The notes under the pieces: generated by a model
Seen by the model: only the letters and a program-made list of their open reading frames with translations
Told to the model about the DNA's origin: nothing
The model's database searches: none
Source: Coccinella septempunctata
Taxonomy: Eukaryota > Arthropoda > Insecta > Coleoptera > Coccinellidae
Assembly: GCF_907165205.1 (NCBI RefSeq)
Contig: NC_058193.1
Span: 14,087,521-14,151,520, forward strand
Length of the DNA stretch: 64,000 nucleotides
Direction: 5' to 3'
In this document: positions 1-8,832 of the stretch, piece by piece
Layout: every line of letters starts with the position of its first letter
Numbering within the stretch: position 1 is the first letter of the stretch
Program-made: the position numbers and the translations under genes

Positions 1-124
1 GAAAAAAGTAAATGCAATCGTAATTTTTTAATTAATTTATCAGCTGAAATTCGGTAAAAAGGAGCAGTAGATAAACAAAAATAATAAACAGTATGATATT
101 ATGTCTTCTCGATGGTTACTTGTT

Positions 125-747
125 TTAAAATAAAGCTAGATGTCTTGATTTCCGCCTGGTATATATTTCTACGCATTCTTCTAATTCGATGTTTTTAGCA
201 GCATCTTTCTCAATGGCTAGTATAACAAAATGTGACAAACGTTCTTGAAGCATAGAATTCCTCAAATAATTTTTGATCCGCTTCAAGACACTGAAAGATC
301 GTTCTGCTGTTGCAGTGGACACAGGGATAGTCAAAAACAGTCACAGAAGCTTGAACAAATTAGGGAATACATACTGGTTGTGGACATTTTCTGACTTTAA
401 TTGCGAAACCAAATTTGATACAAGATAACGATCAATTTGGTCTGAATTATGATGTTTTCTCGAAAATACATCGATTTCGGATGCTAAGGCATTATTTTCC
501 AAACCAAACGCGGAACTCACAGCAGATCACGCGCTTCTTTGATGCGGTCGTTTCAAACTGCGTTATTTTTCATCGAAGCCGTCAGCAGTAGTTCCATGTT
601 GCAAAGTAGAGCTAACTGGTTTTTCTCAAATCTTGTTTTAATGTTCTCACTGAGTGTATCTATCAGAGGGTAATAAAATGCTTCTAAAAAGTTTTCTTTT
701 GCTTTGCACTGTTGGTCCTTCAAAGCCATGCCTTTCACAAAAATCAA
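125..747 (-). pseudogene. hAT-superfamily transposase, C-terminal relic
   Basis: The minus strand encodes the C-terminal dimerisation region of a hAT transposase (the kind annotated in insects as zinc finger MYM-type or 52 kDa repressor-like). Visible are the diagnostic 'TIPVSTATAERSFS' and 'LKRIKNYLRNSM' followed by 'QERLSHFVILAIE'. Upstream, in broken frames, lie 'NQYVFPNLFKLL' and, near 553-747, 'AFYYPLIDTLSENIKTRFE', which fits the segment of these transposases that precedes the insertion domain. Frameshifts and stops separate the blocks, and the RNase H-like catalytic core and N-terminal zinc finger are absent, so this is an inactive remnant. A LINE fragment abuts its upstream side at about 750. 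Confidence 0.75.
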
Positions 748-749
748 GC

Positions 750-925
750 ATTTTAATTTTTAACACATAGACACAAGGAAATGTGAGCAACCTGTACTTT
801 TTGAATATTCCCCTACAGGATTTTCGGGGCTTGAGGTTGAACATGAGGCGAATTACCTTCTTCTGTATGATGAAAACCCTTTCATCCTCAGACGAAGCAC
901 CCCACAGGACAACATTATAACAAAT
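750..925 (-). pseudogene. LINE reverse transcriptase C-terminal fragment
   Basis: Minus-strand translation gives 'VLWGASSEDERVFIIQKK' followed by 'CRGIFKKYRLLTFPCVYVL'. It matches the post-RT region of the LINE at 59.6-61.2 kb, which reads 'VLWGASSGTDRIFIAQKK' and 'GILTFPCVYIL'. About 60 codons survive. It sits inside the hAT relic, whose reading resumes at 'FCERHGFEGPTVQ', so it is probably a short 5'-truncated LINE insertion into hAT. Confidence 0.65.
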
Positions 926-1082
926 AGACTAAACCATAGTATACGTTCACCAATCACAACTTCATAACTGACTCATCCATGAAATGGGGCATTATTGATA
1001 TCTATTAAGCCAAGACCAGTTCCATTCATACAAAAAAATATTGCGTTACCATAGCAACGAACAATAACTCATTAGAAGAGTC

Positions 1083-1655
1083 AGTGTGAAGTTTGAGGTC
1101 GAAAAAGTAAACCAGAGTTACGCAACAAATCAAAAGAAAGAAGATGTCCACCGAATTTGTGAAAATCGAAAAATTGGAGTACATCATCATCATCATCATC
1201 AAGTACCCGTATTTAAATGGGTTAAGCAGATTTACGAAGATATGCTTAATACAGTTGGTGATCAATGTCCTTCGTATGCGACTGAGAAAAATTGGACTGC
1301 AAGCTTCAAACGAGGTAAATTTTCAATTGAAGATGATGACCGATCGGGAATGCCAGTTCCCCGAAAATATCGATGCAGATCATGACATGATTTTATCAGA
1401 CCGTCGAATTAAGCTAAAACGGATATTTTATAGGAACGCGTTCATCATATATTTTAAGTCAATTTGGACTTGTAGAATGGATCCCCAAATGTTTGAATGT
1501 TTGAAATGATCTGTGCTCGATTTGAAAACGATGTAGACTTCTTGAACCGAATTGTTACTATGACTTGGGTGCATTTCTACGATCCAGAAACAAAGCAACA
1601 ATCGATGGAATGGCGACACTTTGGTTCTCCAAGACCTAAGAAGTTTCGTGTCCAA
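1083..1655 (+). pseudogene. mariner transposase relic (mariner/mos1-like)
   Basis: Plus-strand blocks in two frames give the mariner helix-turn-helix and linker region: 'QIYEDMLNTVGDQCPSYAT', 'NWTASFKRGKFSIEDDDRSG', 'PENIDADHDMILSDRRI', then 'ICARFENDVDFLNRIVTM' and 'WVHFYDPETKQQSMEWRH'. The last block is where the first catalytic Asp (usually in a DETW motif) should be, but here a frameshift and codon loss leave 'TMTWVHF'. The 3' half of the transposase is missing; homology stops at about 1655 in GC-rich unrelated sequence. A CAT microsatellite at 1181-1201 lies in the frame. Inactive relic. Confidence 0.8.
1181..1201. repeat. (CAT)n microsatellite
   Basis: Six to seven CAT units inside the mariner relic. 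In one frame they read as six histidines, in another as a run of isoleucines; neither is meaningful as a protein feature. Confidence 0.9.
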
Positions 1656-1761
1656 ACAGGGCCGCCGCCAGACATTTTGCCGCCCCGGCAAAATAAAATT
1701 TCGTCGCCCCCGCAAAATGATATTTTGCCTCCTTGTTGGGACTATATTGAGTATAAGTATA

Positions 1762-2470
1762 TACAGGGTCTTTCACGAGGAACCTCACCCATATTTATAC
1801 GGGAAACTACTGAACGTATTTTCATGAAATTCAGCACTTATAAGTATTTCACGATGCTGAAGAAATCTAAAATATTTTCAAGGCATGAGCACCTCCGGTT
1901 TTTCCGGAAATGACGTCAACTTCCGTTGTTCAAATTAAAACACCATTTTTTTATTGCAGAAATAGATTCCTTAGGAAATTTCAAGTTATTTTGATGTAAC
2001 ATTTTTCAGTTTTGGTTGGAAAATTCTCTCTTAGCGGGAAAATTCGAAAAAAAAAACCGAAAATAGAGCTCCGCTGAAACAAGAATAACTTCGAGGTTTT
2101 TGGATGGAAAATTTTCATTTTTGGGATTTTTCATGATGTGAGATTGATGTATACACTTTAAAAATCGAAATCGCGATTCATGATACAGGTGGTGAAAAAA
2201 TCGCTTTCAAAGTTAGGAATGACAAAATCGTGAAAAATCAATTTTTTCAAAGGAGAACCCCATTTTTTATGGCAGATATTGAATCTACGTTAAAAAATAA
2301 TGTGAGTGTATGCATCAAACCCTTGCCCTAAAGTGGATATTTTCTGAGTTATTCACAAAAAACTGTTTTTCGTCTTGAATTTTCAGCTATTTCTTTTCTC
2401 TTCACGCCAAAAAGATGAAATTTTCGGGAACTGTTACTTAAACCATGTTTTAGATTTTACTACCCTAATA
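1762..2470 (+). repeat. Left long terminal inverted repeat
   Basis: Reverse-complements to 4900-5592, ending near the shared stretch CTTCACGCCAAAAAGATGAA (plus strand here about 2400-2419). No coding potential; contains many A/T homopolymer runs. Confidence 0.85.
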
Positions 2471-3435
2471 TGCAAGAGAAAAAAGATACAGGTTGTTCCT
2501 GAATAGATGGCGAATTTTGATTCGAATTTGTATCGGAAACCTCTTTATTTCAACTAATCGGCCATCGGTTTTCTCTCCAGTGATAAATAAATAATTCCTT
2601 ATGAACCATATGGAAAAACTTACCATGTTTTACATTTTTTTTTTTAATGATAGCTATCACTAATAACATCTGCCAAATTCCTCTTTATTCAGTAGCATTT
2701 TGTGTTTACTATTAATTTGGTGATAATTCGTATTAAGTTATAAAATCGATCACTATGCCTAATTTTAACAATGAAGATTATGTAAATCTCATTCTACTTC
2801 ATGAAGAAGGTAATAAAGTTGTAGATAGAACGATTCGACTGTTCATTGAGAGGTTTCCTGACCGACCCAGACCAACGAGAGATACCATTAACAGAACCAT
2901 TTTCAAACTTGAGAAATGTCGGATCTTTCGTTAAGAAAACTATTCACTGAGAAAAAAGTGTAGTAGAAGATGAGAACAACGAAAATCTTGCATATTTTCG
3001 TGTGAATCCTCAAAATTCTCTCAAAGATGCCGAGATTGATCTGGGATTATCTCAATCGAGTGTTTGGAGAATATTAAAAAAACATAAAATGCACCCATAT
3101 AAATTCAATAGGGTACAGCATTTGAAGGAAACTGATTTCGTCAGGAGAACAGAGTTTTGCGAAGCTATGATGATTCGATTTCAAGAGAATGAAAACTTTT
3201 TGGACTGTATAATTTGGACAGATGAATCTAAATTCACAAAGAAAGGTTCTTTCAATAGGCATAACAGTCATTATTGGGATGAAGAGAACAACCACCACTT
3301 CAGACAATGGAACTTTCAAGAGACCTGGAGTTTCAATGTTTTTTGCGCCATCAAAAATAATGCAATTCTCGATGTTCACATTTATAATGGGACTTTAACT
3401 GGTAAGATAGAACACTACACATGTTTGCATTATTT

Positions 3436-4356
3436 GTGTCGTCTGGTTGCAAAACCGGTCATCTCCATAACAGAAAATTTTTCAGGAGAGACGATTTTTC
3501 GTCAAAACTAGGACATTGGAGATAGGATCCAAATCTCTTGTTATTAATGTGTCACTAGGATAGTAGGTTTTAGAGCACCATAAGAGAATCTGGGGGAAGG
3601 TGCTGGGAGGGGGAAATTCAAAATTATAGTTAGGATTTGGCTGGTTTTGCAACCCACTTTGGAGTTGGCCGGTTTTGCAACAAAGTAAAGCTTAAAATAT
3701 CTATAAAATTGACATCAAATAGCGGGGTTTTAGCCAAGAAAAATCATTCACAATGTTTCTGTGTAACTGAACTTCATTTTAGGTTGGGTAAACTTATAAA
3801 AAAAATATATAATTATGTATATAACATAGTTGGAACGAAACTTTACACTCGAGGGGCTAAATCGTCATCTTCAGGCTCGCACATGATGACGTCATTATTC
3901 TCCAAGGATTCGTCATCTCTTTCCTCGTAGACTTCCTCGTTACCCAAGTCAGCCAAAATGTTTCTGTAAAAAATTAATCTGTCGTCTTTGTCCCAATCTG
4001 GTCCATAATGTTTCGTCAGTAATTTTTTGACATCACGAAGTTTCAGGGGCTTTATTACAGTACCTGTAGCTACGGCATCAAGCCTACTGCTCATAATATT
4101 TCTTTTGCTCGTCACCACCGACTTTCTGGCTACCTGTTGAATTTGGAGATGACCGGTTTTGAAAAACACTGACGAGTGGATGTGGCCGCTTTTGCAGCAC
4201 ATTGGAGTTTTCTAACCCCCAAAACGCACGGAGTTGACCGGTTTTGTTATGGTTTCTCATTGCCAATGGGTGGAAATGTTAGTAAAGGACTTAGTAAATA
4301 AACAGAAATTTTCTCCGAAAATTGAGGAGTTGGCCGGTTTTGCAACCAGACGACAC
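3436..4356. mobile_element. 921-bp TIR element inside intron 1 (TSD ATTT)
   Basis: The ends are inverted copies starting GTGTCGTCTGGTTGCAAAAC, with a 4-bp duplication ATTT on each side (3432-3435, 4357-4360). The word GGCCGGTTTTGCAAC or close variants recurs near 3640, 3670, 4140, 4190, 4235 and 4330, a subterminal-repeat pattern seen in CACTA/Chapaev- and hAT-type elements. It carries a minus-strand reading frame (3843-4202). The superfamily cannot be assigned from the ends alone. It sits wholly within a transposase intron, so the host exons stay joinable. Confidence 0.75.
3843..4202 (-). CDS. Acidic ORF, possible transposon-borne fragment, unknown function
   Basis: 119 codons on the minus strand. 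The C-terminal half looks protein-like: 'KPLKLRDVKKLLTKHYGPDW' followed by 'DKDDRLIFYRNILADLG' and then an acidic Asp/Glu-rich tail ending at a stop. The N-terminal 30 residues are less convincing and overlap the subterminal repeats. I have the impression of having seen related acidic-tailed stretches in insect repeats but cannot name the family. It may be the C-terminal remnant of the element's own protein or of a captured gene. No start context was identified, so the true beginning could lie upstream or be absent. Confidence 0.4.
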   Translation of the reverse strand: MCCKSGHIHSSVFFKTGHLQIQQVARKSVVTSKRNIMSSRLDAVATGTVIKPLKLRDVKKLLTKHYGPDWDKDDRLIFYRNILADLGNEEVYEERDDESLENNDVIMCEPEDDDLAPRV

Positions 4357-4899
4357 ATTTAAAGAATGTTCTCCCTCAGGAGATAGATATTCTGACATAT
4401 TGACCCAAATAATTGAGCCGCTAGTACAGAACCATAATGACTTATGGTATCAACAAGATGGCGCGCCTCCACACAATTCACTCAATGTGTCAAATATCCT
4501 CTACAGGCTATTTGAAGATCGATGGTTGGCGAACAATGGTCCACATCTTTGGCCACCACGTTCTTCCGATTTAACTCCTTCAGACTATTATGTTTGGGGT
4601 AGGATAAAAAATATTGTCTACTCAACTCCCCTGACTGATAAAGAGGACTGCATAGAACGAGTCAGAAATGCGTTCAGGTTTGTTTAGATTTTTAGATTCA
4701 TAGTTTTGAAACTCAATTTGGTTTTTAAACACTTTTGCAGATCTCTTCCTCCCGATGAAATAAGAAGAGCAACGCACGAAGCATTCCTGAGACGTATAAA
4801 TAAATGTCTAGAAATTAACGGTCAAAACTTTGAGCATCTTCTCTAGTTATAACTGCGAGAGTTTGCCATGGTTCTCCTAATAGTAACTTGAAGTCGGTT

Positions 4900-5592
4900 T
4901 CAAGAAGGGGTGAAAAATCTACAGCATGGTTCAAATAACAGTTCCTGAAAATTTCATCTTTTTGGCGTGAAGGGAAAAGAAATAGCTGAAAATTCAAGAC
5001 GAAAAACAGTTTTTTGTGAATAACTCAGAAAATATCCACTTAAGGGCAAGGGTGTGATGCGTACACTCACATTATTTTTTAACGTAGATTCAATATCTGC
5101 CATAAAAAATGGGGTTCTAATTTGAAAAAATTGATTTTTCACGATTTTGTCATCCCTAACCTTGAAAGCGATTTTTTCACCCCCTGTATCATGAATCGCG
5201 ATTTCGATTTTTAAAGTGGATACATCAATCTTACATCTTGAAAAATCCCAAAAATGAAAATTTTCCATCCAAAAACTTCGAAGTTATTCTTGTTTCAGCG
5301 TAGCTCTATTTTCGATTTTTTTTTTCGAATTTTCCCGCTCAGAGAGAATTTTCCAACCAAAAATGAATGTTTTTTCAAAATAACTTGAAAATTTCTGCAA
5401 TAAAAAAATGGTGTTCTTATTTGAAAAACGGAAGCTGACGTCATTTCCGGAAGAACCGGAGGTGCTCATGCCTTGAAAATATTTTAGATTTCATCAGCAT
5501 CGTGAAATACTTATAAGTGCTGAATTTCATGAAAATACCTTCAGTAGTTTCCCGTATAAATATGGGTGAGGTTCCTCGTGAAAGACCCTGTA
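4900..5592 (-). repeat. Right long terminal inverted repeat
   Basis: Inverted partner of 1762-2470, ending in CCTCGTGAAAGACCCTGTA before the TA target duplication. Confidence 0.85.
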
Positions 5593-5594
5593 TA

Positions 5595-6283
5595 AGTATG
5601 AGTCATTCTTTATGGAATACATACAGCATGTTCAAAATGTAGACATTCAGAGATTCTTTTTTATAAATTGATATGCCTTAGTAAATGTTGTATCTAAAAA
5701 AAAATAATACAAAAGGGTGGGTTATATATCTGCTAACTACATACAGTGAAATATATACAGTGAAACGTTTGAAAAATACAGATATAGAACTGACCTTCAA
5801 TATGATTCAATTTGAAATTCTATACTTCACAGATAAAGAGATATATGAAAATCTACAACAGTCTCAATTCTTATAAACGTGATATACTATTGTAAAGGGT
5901 TGATAGGTGCTCTTGCTTCTCAAGTATTTTAAATTCCTCCCAGAAATTGACATTTCGAATTCAGATTGGCAAACAGAATATAAAAATTATTTCTGAATCG
6001 TCCCAAAAACTATTCAACTGTGACGTTTATCAGAGAGACCGACTGGCTAGAGAGCAAAAAAAGTGGGTGGCCGCTGCGGTGGAGATATTTACTGGCTGAC
6101 TTTGATAGTTATTTATGAGTATAATGCGGCATCTTTGATCGTTTTCCATCTGGCGGTATTTCCCTTGTTTCTGGTTAAAATGCATTTTTATTCGATACTT
6201 TGAGAAGAACAAATAATGTGAATTGTTTGGCGACCAAGTCCGGTTTACCGGTCTTGACGACGGCCCTGTGTCCAAAAATCTGC
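5595..6283. other. No gene recognised
   Basis: AT-rich stretch. The short open frames at 5685-5876 (plus) and 6030-6275 (minus) show no recognisable domain. Confidence 0.6.
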
Positions 6284-6765
6284 TGGAAAAGTTCTTGCTT
6301 CAGTTTTTTGGGATTGCCGTGGAGTAATCATGATTGATATTTTGGATAAGAACAAGAACCGGAGATTACTATTCGACATTACTGACCACTCTACGGAAAA
6401 ACATTGAAGAGAAAAGCTATCCAAAGGTGTTTTGTTTTTTTTTAAATTCGTGATTTAGGATTTGAATTACTAGAACACCCCTTATTCACCAAATTTGACT
6501 TTATCCGACTATCATCTCTTTTCTCCACTGAAAAAAAGTTTAAATGGTCGTAAACATAAATTTTCTTCCAACGAGGAGGTTATAAAAGCTGTGGAGGTCT
6601 GGTTTGCAGATCAGAAAGAAATATTTTTTTCAAAGGTCTATAGACCTGCAACGTCTCTATAGAGACGTTGCAGTTACGCTGTAATAAATGTATCCAATAA
6701 AGGGGAGAATATGTTGAGTTATAAAATATTGAAATTTTGTTTGGTTCTATAATAGACTAAGAATT
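6284..6765 (+). pseudogene. mariner transposase relic, catalytic half
   Basis: Broken plus-strand frames read 'SAGKVLASVFWDCRGVIMID', then, after frameshifts, a block equivalent to the 'HPPYSPDLAPSDYHLF' region (here decayed to 'HPLFTKFDFIRLSSLFS'), then 'SSNEEVIKAVEVWFADQKE' and 'IFFSKVYRPATSL'. This is the order seen in mariner transposases between the first catalytic Asp and the C-terminus. The second and third Asp motifs are degraded, so the copy is dead. It is distinct from the relic at 1.1-1.65 kb, which covers the other half of the protein. A perfect 28-bp palindrome interrupts the C-terminal coding part. Confidence 0.7.
6646..6673. repeat. Perfect 28-bp palindrome
   Basis: CTGCAACGTCTCTA is followed directly by its reverse complement. 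A second short palindrome, GGTCTATAGACC, ends where it starts (6635-6646). It lies within a mariner relic. Confidence 0.9.
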
Positions 6766-6859
6766 TTTCAATATATCCTCGTATAATAATGAAACATTTA
6801 TGCATTGAAAATGTCTCTGAATATTAATGTCATATTAGTAATATTTAGGCAATCGAAAG

Positions 6860-7190
6860 ACGGATATAGTTGTATAATACTATAAACTTAGTTGTAAGAC
6901 GTGTGATGCTTTTTACATTGGAAAAACATATAGGTCATTAGACACCAGAATAAAGGAACATGTAAGAAATTATAATCAAAAAACTGCATTTGGGAACCAT
7001 CTGAAATCGACCAAACATGAATTTGACAAGAGGAAAGACATACAACAATTACTTAACGCTGGGAGAGGAAATAAGTTGGATTTACTTGAAATATATTAGA
7101 TAAAGAAAAATTTGAAAAGGGACGTAATCCTTTGAATAACCAAACTGAGACTAATCTCTCATACAAAGCCATTTTTGAAAACCTAATTTA
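6860..7190 (+). pseudogene. Penelope-like element GIY-YIG endonuclease relic
   Basis: From 6881 the plus strand reads 'YKLSCKTCDAFYIGKTYRSL' followed by 'DTRIKEHVRNYNQKTAFGNH' and 'LKSTKHEFD'. The Cys-x2-Cys, the YIG with a following Arg, the RxxEH and the late His match the GIY-YIG nuclease at the C-terminus of PLE proteins, which nicks target DNA. A stop at about 7097 is followed by 'KKNLKRDVI', still similar to the family tail. The reverse transcriptase domain is absent. The same domain occurs on the minus strand at 45.3-45.6 kb and 49.9-50.6 kb. Confidence 0.7.
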
Positions 7191-7545
7191 ACTCCAAGAC
7201 TATAATTTAGTGTAGACAGATGATTGACTCTGTGTGATTTGAATAGCGCAGTGTTTGTTTTAAGTGGTTAACCGTGTTTTTGAGAATATAACCCTAAAAT
7301 TAAAATTAATACTTTCTTGAGACTTCTGGAAATTTTCGATTATTTTGTTGTTTGTGGATGTCAGTTTTCCTATCGAATGTTTAGTGTGAATGCTTTCTCT
7401 TTTATTGACAAGTAAGCATATTTTGTGTTTTTATTGTAAGAACTTTAGCAGAATTGTGAAAATAATCTTCTAGAACTCCTGAGGATGCCTAGCAGGCGAA
7501 ACTAGTCGAGCAGATTTAAAAAAATAAAAATCCAGTGAGGACAAA
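7191..7545 (+). mobile_element. Probable PLE 3' non-coding tail
   Basis: Follows the GIY-YIG relic and holds CTCCTGAGGATGCCTAGCAG then GCGAAACTAGTCGAGC, the kind of 'GAAGA..GCGAAACGT' tail that follows PLE genes (compare 54.47-54.51 kb). The end point is uncertain. Confidence 0.4.
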
Positions 7546-8048
7546 CTTTTTTCTCTCAATGAGTAATTAAGTGACTCATCTCAGTAGCAAAACAAACTCA
7601 TTTTACCGATGCCCAATTTGGTCCTCACTCTATTTGAATCTGGACAATGTATAGGAAACTTGACACGCATTTGGATATCTTCAAATGGCCACCTGCGAAG
7701 TTATCAAAAAACAAAAACCCTCCGGCCCTCCGTTGTCATGCACTTGATTTATGATAAAATTGCGCTTGCTTTCGAGAAGCCCCTCCCATACTGGTGGGAT
7801 CAACTGGAGCTTGAAGTACACATTGGTTTTCATAGATGACAAGTTGTGTTGAACAGAGAAAATCGTGGATAAATAAAAAATTACTAATGATAAAGAAATA
7901 ATTTCATCGGAACAAATTGGATTCTGATTAATGGCTCAAAAAGAAATGAAAATTTTAAACTTTTTCGCTAACTTCACGCTTCATACAAAACAATTGTGAA
8001 TTGTTGGAAAACCTAAAATGATATTGAAGTAATTCCAACAGAAAAAAT
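7546..8048. other. No gene recognised
   Basis: An open frame at 7609-7839 has no recognisable motif. AT-rich, otherwise featureless. Confidence 0.55.
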
Positions 8049-8395
8049 TGGAACAAATTCGGTACTAAATATTGGCATTGAAATTTTTTTGAAACCAGAA
8101 ACTCTTGGTGCTGAGTGTGAAGTCAGCACTAAAAATTATGAATGCGAATAAATAAATATCTGTTTGAGATATTTAGATAATGTCAACACAACAAATTAGA
8201 ACAAATTGAGAACTAAATATTAGTGTTAAAATTTTTTCGGAATTTCAAAATGTTGGTGCTGAGTGTGAAGTCAGCACTAAATCATAGAAATGCGAATTAA
8301 TCTAAAACCAGATCGGTGCTTGAAAAGATTTTACGGAACAAATTCCGTACTGAATATTGAGTTTAGTTTCAGAATTTGTTCTACCAACTTTTCGC
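8049..8395. repeat. Tandem repeat, ~140-148 bp unit
   Basis: Units start at GAACAAATT in 8051, 8199 and 8336 (third truncated). Each complete unit contains TGGTGCTGAGTGTGAAGTCA at the same offset, a potential stem (GTGCTGA...TCAGCAC). Confidence 0.75.
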
Positions 8396-8631
8396 CAACT
8401 TCACGCGGCCGAAAGTACCGCTGTCGACTGCTATAGGAATAGAGAAAAACGAGGTTGACATTGTCCGAGAAAGATGCAGATATTTTTTTGGTTGAATTAG
8501 ACAAACAGTTGCAAAAAAGATTCCGAAAAAATATGGAAATATTGGAAAAAATAAATATTTTGACATGCGACCATTCAAATGACATCACCCTCCGCGTGTC
8601 AATCGAATACATTTTTAGCCGTTCCGTTTTG

Positions 8632-8785
8632 GGTAATGTGTACATTAGCCGGCTAAAGATAAAATTCCCTGACGCAGATGAATATTTTATCGAACTTTAG
8701 CCGGTCCTCGAATATAAACCTAAGTTTAGCCGGCTAATCTTAAGTTTATGCTCACACCTATCTTTAGCCGTAACATTTACACGAC
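8632..8785. repeat. Small inverted-repeat element rich in TTAGCCGGCTAA
   Basis: Two exact copies of the palindrome TTAGCCGGCTAA (8645-8656, 8726-8737) and partial copies near 8695 and 8765 lie between imperfect inverted ends (AATGTGTACAT... / ...AACATTTACACGA). It looks like a MITE. Confidence 0.45.
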
Positions 8786-8832
8786 GCGCAGTCTGCTCTC
8801 GAATCCAATAGCTTACTCAAACGAGACACCCT

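Larger units (their letters stand above)
2755..4846 (+). pseudogene. Tc1/mariner-superfamily (DDE_3-type) transposase, spliced, frameshifted
   Basis: Exon 1 starts at ATG 2755 ('MPNFNNEDYVNLILLHEEG', helix-turn-helix region), is broken by a frameshift near 2925-3000, and resumes as 'LSQSSVWRILKKHKMHPYK' with the first catalytic Asp in 'IIWTDESKF' (codon 3221). Intron 1 is 3402-4379 (GT...AG), exon 2 is 4380-4677, intron 2 is 4678-4740, exon 3 is 4741-4846 ending TAG. Splicing joins Gly codon 3401/4380-4381 in phase. Exon 2 has 'YQQDGAPPHNS' (second Asp, 4457) and 'WPPRSSDLTPSDYYVWG'. Counting from the second Asp, 36 residues precede the Asp of SSD and 41 precede the Asp of PSD. The family is often annotated in insects as Tc3-like transposase. 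The frameshift makes it inactive. Confidence 0.8.
1762..5592 (+). mobile_element. Tc1/mariner-superfamily element with ~0.7 kb TIRs
   Basis: The ends are inverted copies beginning TACAGGGTCTTTCACGAGG, flanked by TA dinucleotides (1760-1761 and 5593-5594), the target duplication of the Tc1/mariner superfamily. The inverted arms run about 1762-2470 and 4900-5592 and match along their length with scattered mismatches. Between them is a transposase gene on the plus strand with a conserved exon/intron structure. The total length (3831 bp) is inflated by a 921-bp element sitting in intron 1; without it the element is about 2.9 kb. The arms are far longer than the tens of bases usual for mariner. 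Confidence 0.85.

Noticed and set aside
1167..1201. Six-histidine run in an open frame
   Set aside because: It is a (CAT)n microsatellite within a dead mariner copy, not an expression tag or vector sequence; no vector features are nearby.
8455..8700. 81-codon frame 'LSEKDADIFLVELDKQLQKR' as a gene
   Set aside because: Looks somewhat protein-like at its start but no family is recognisable, and it runs into the TTAGCCGGCTAA repeats.
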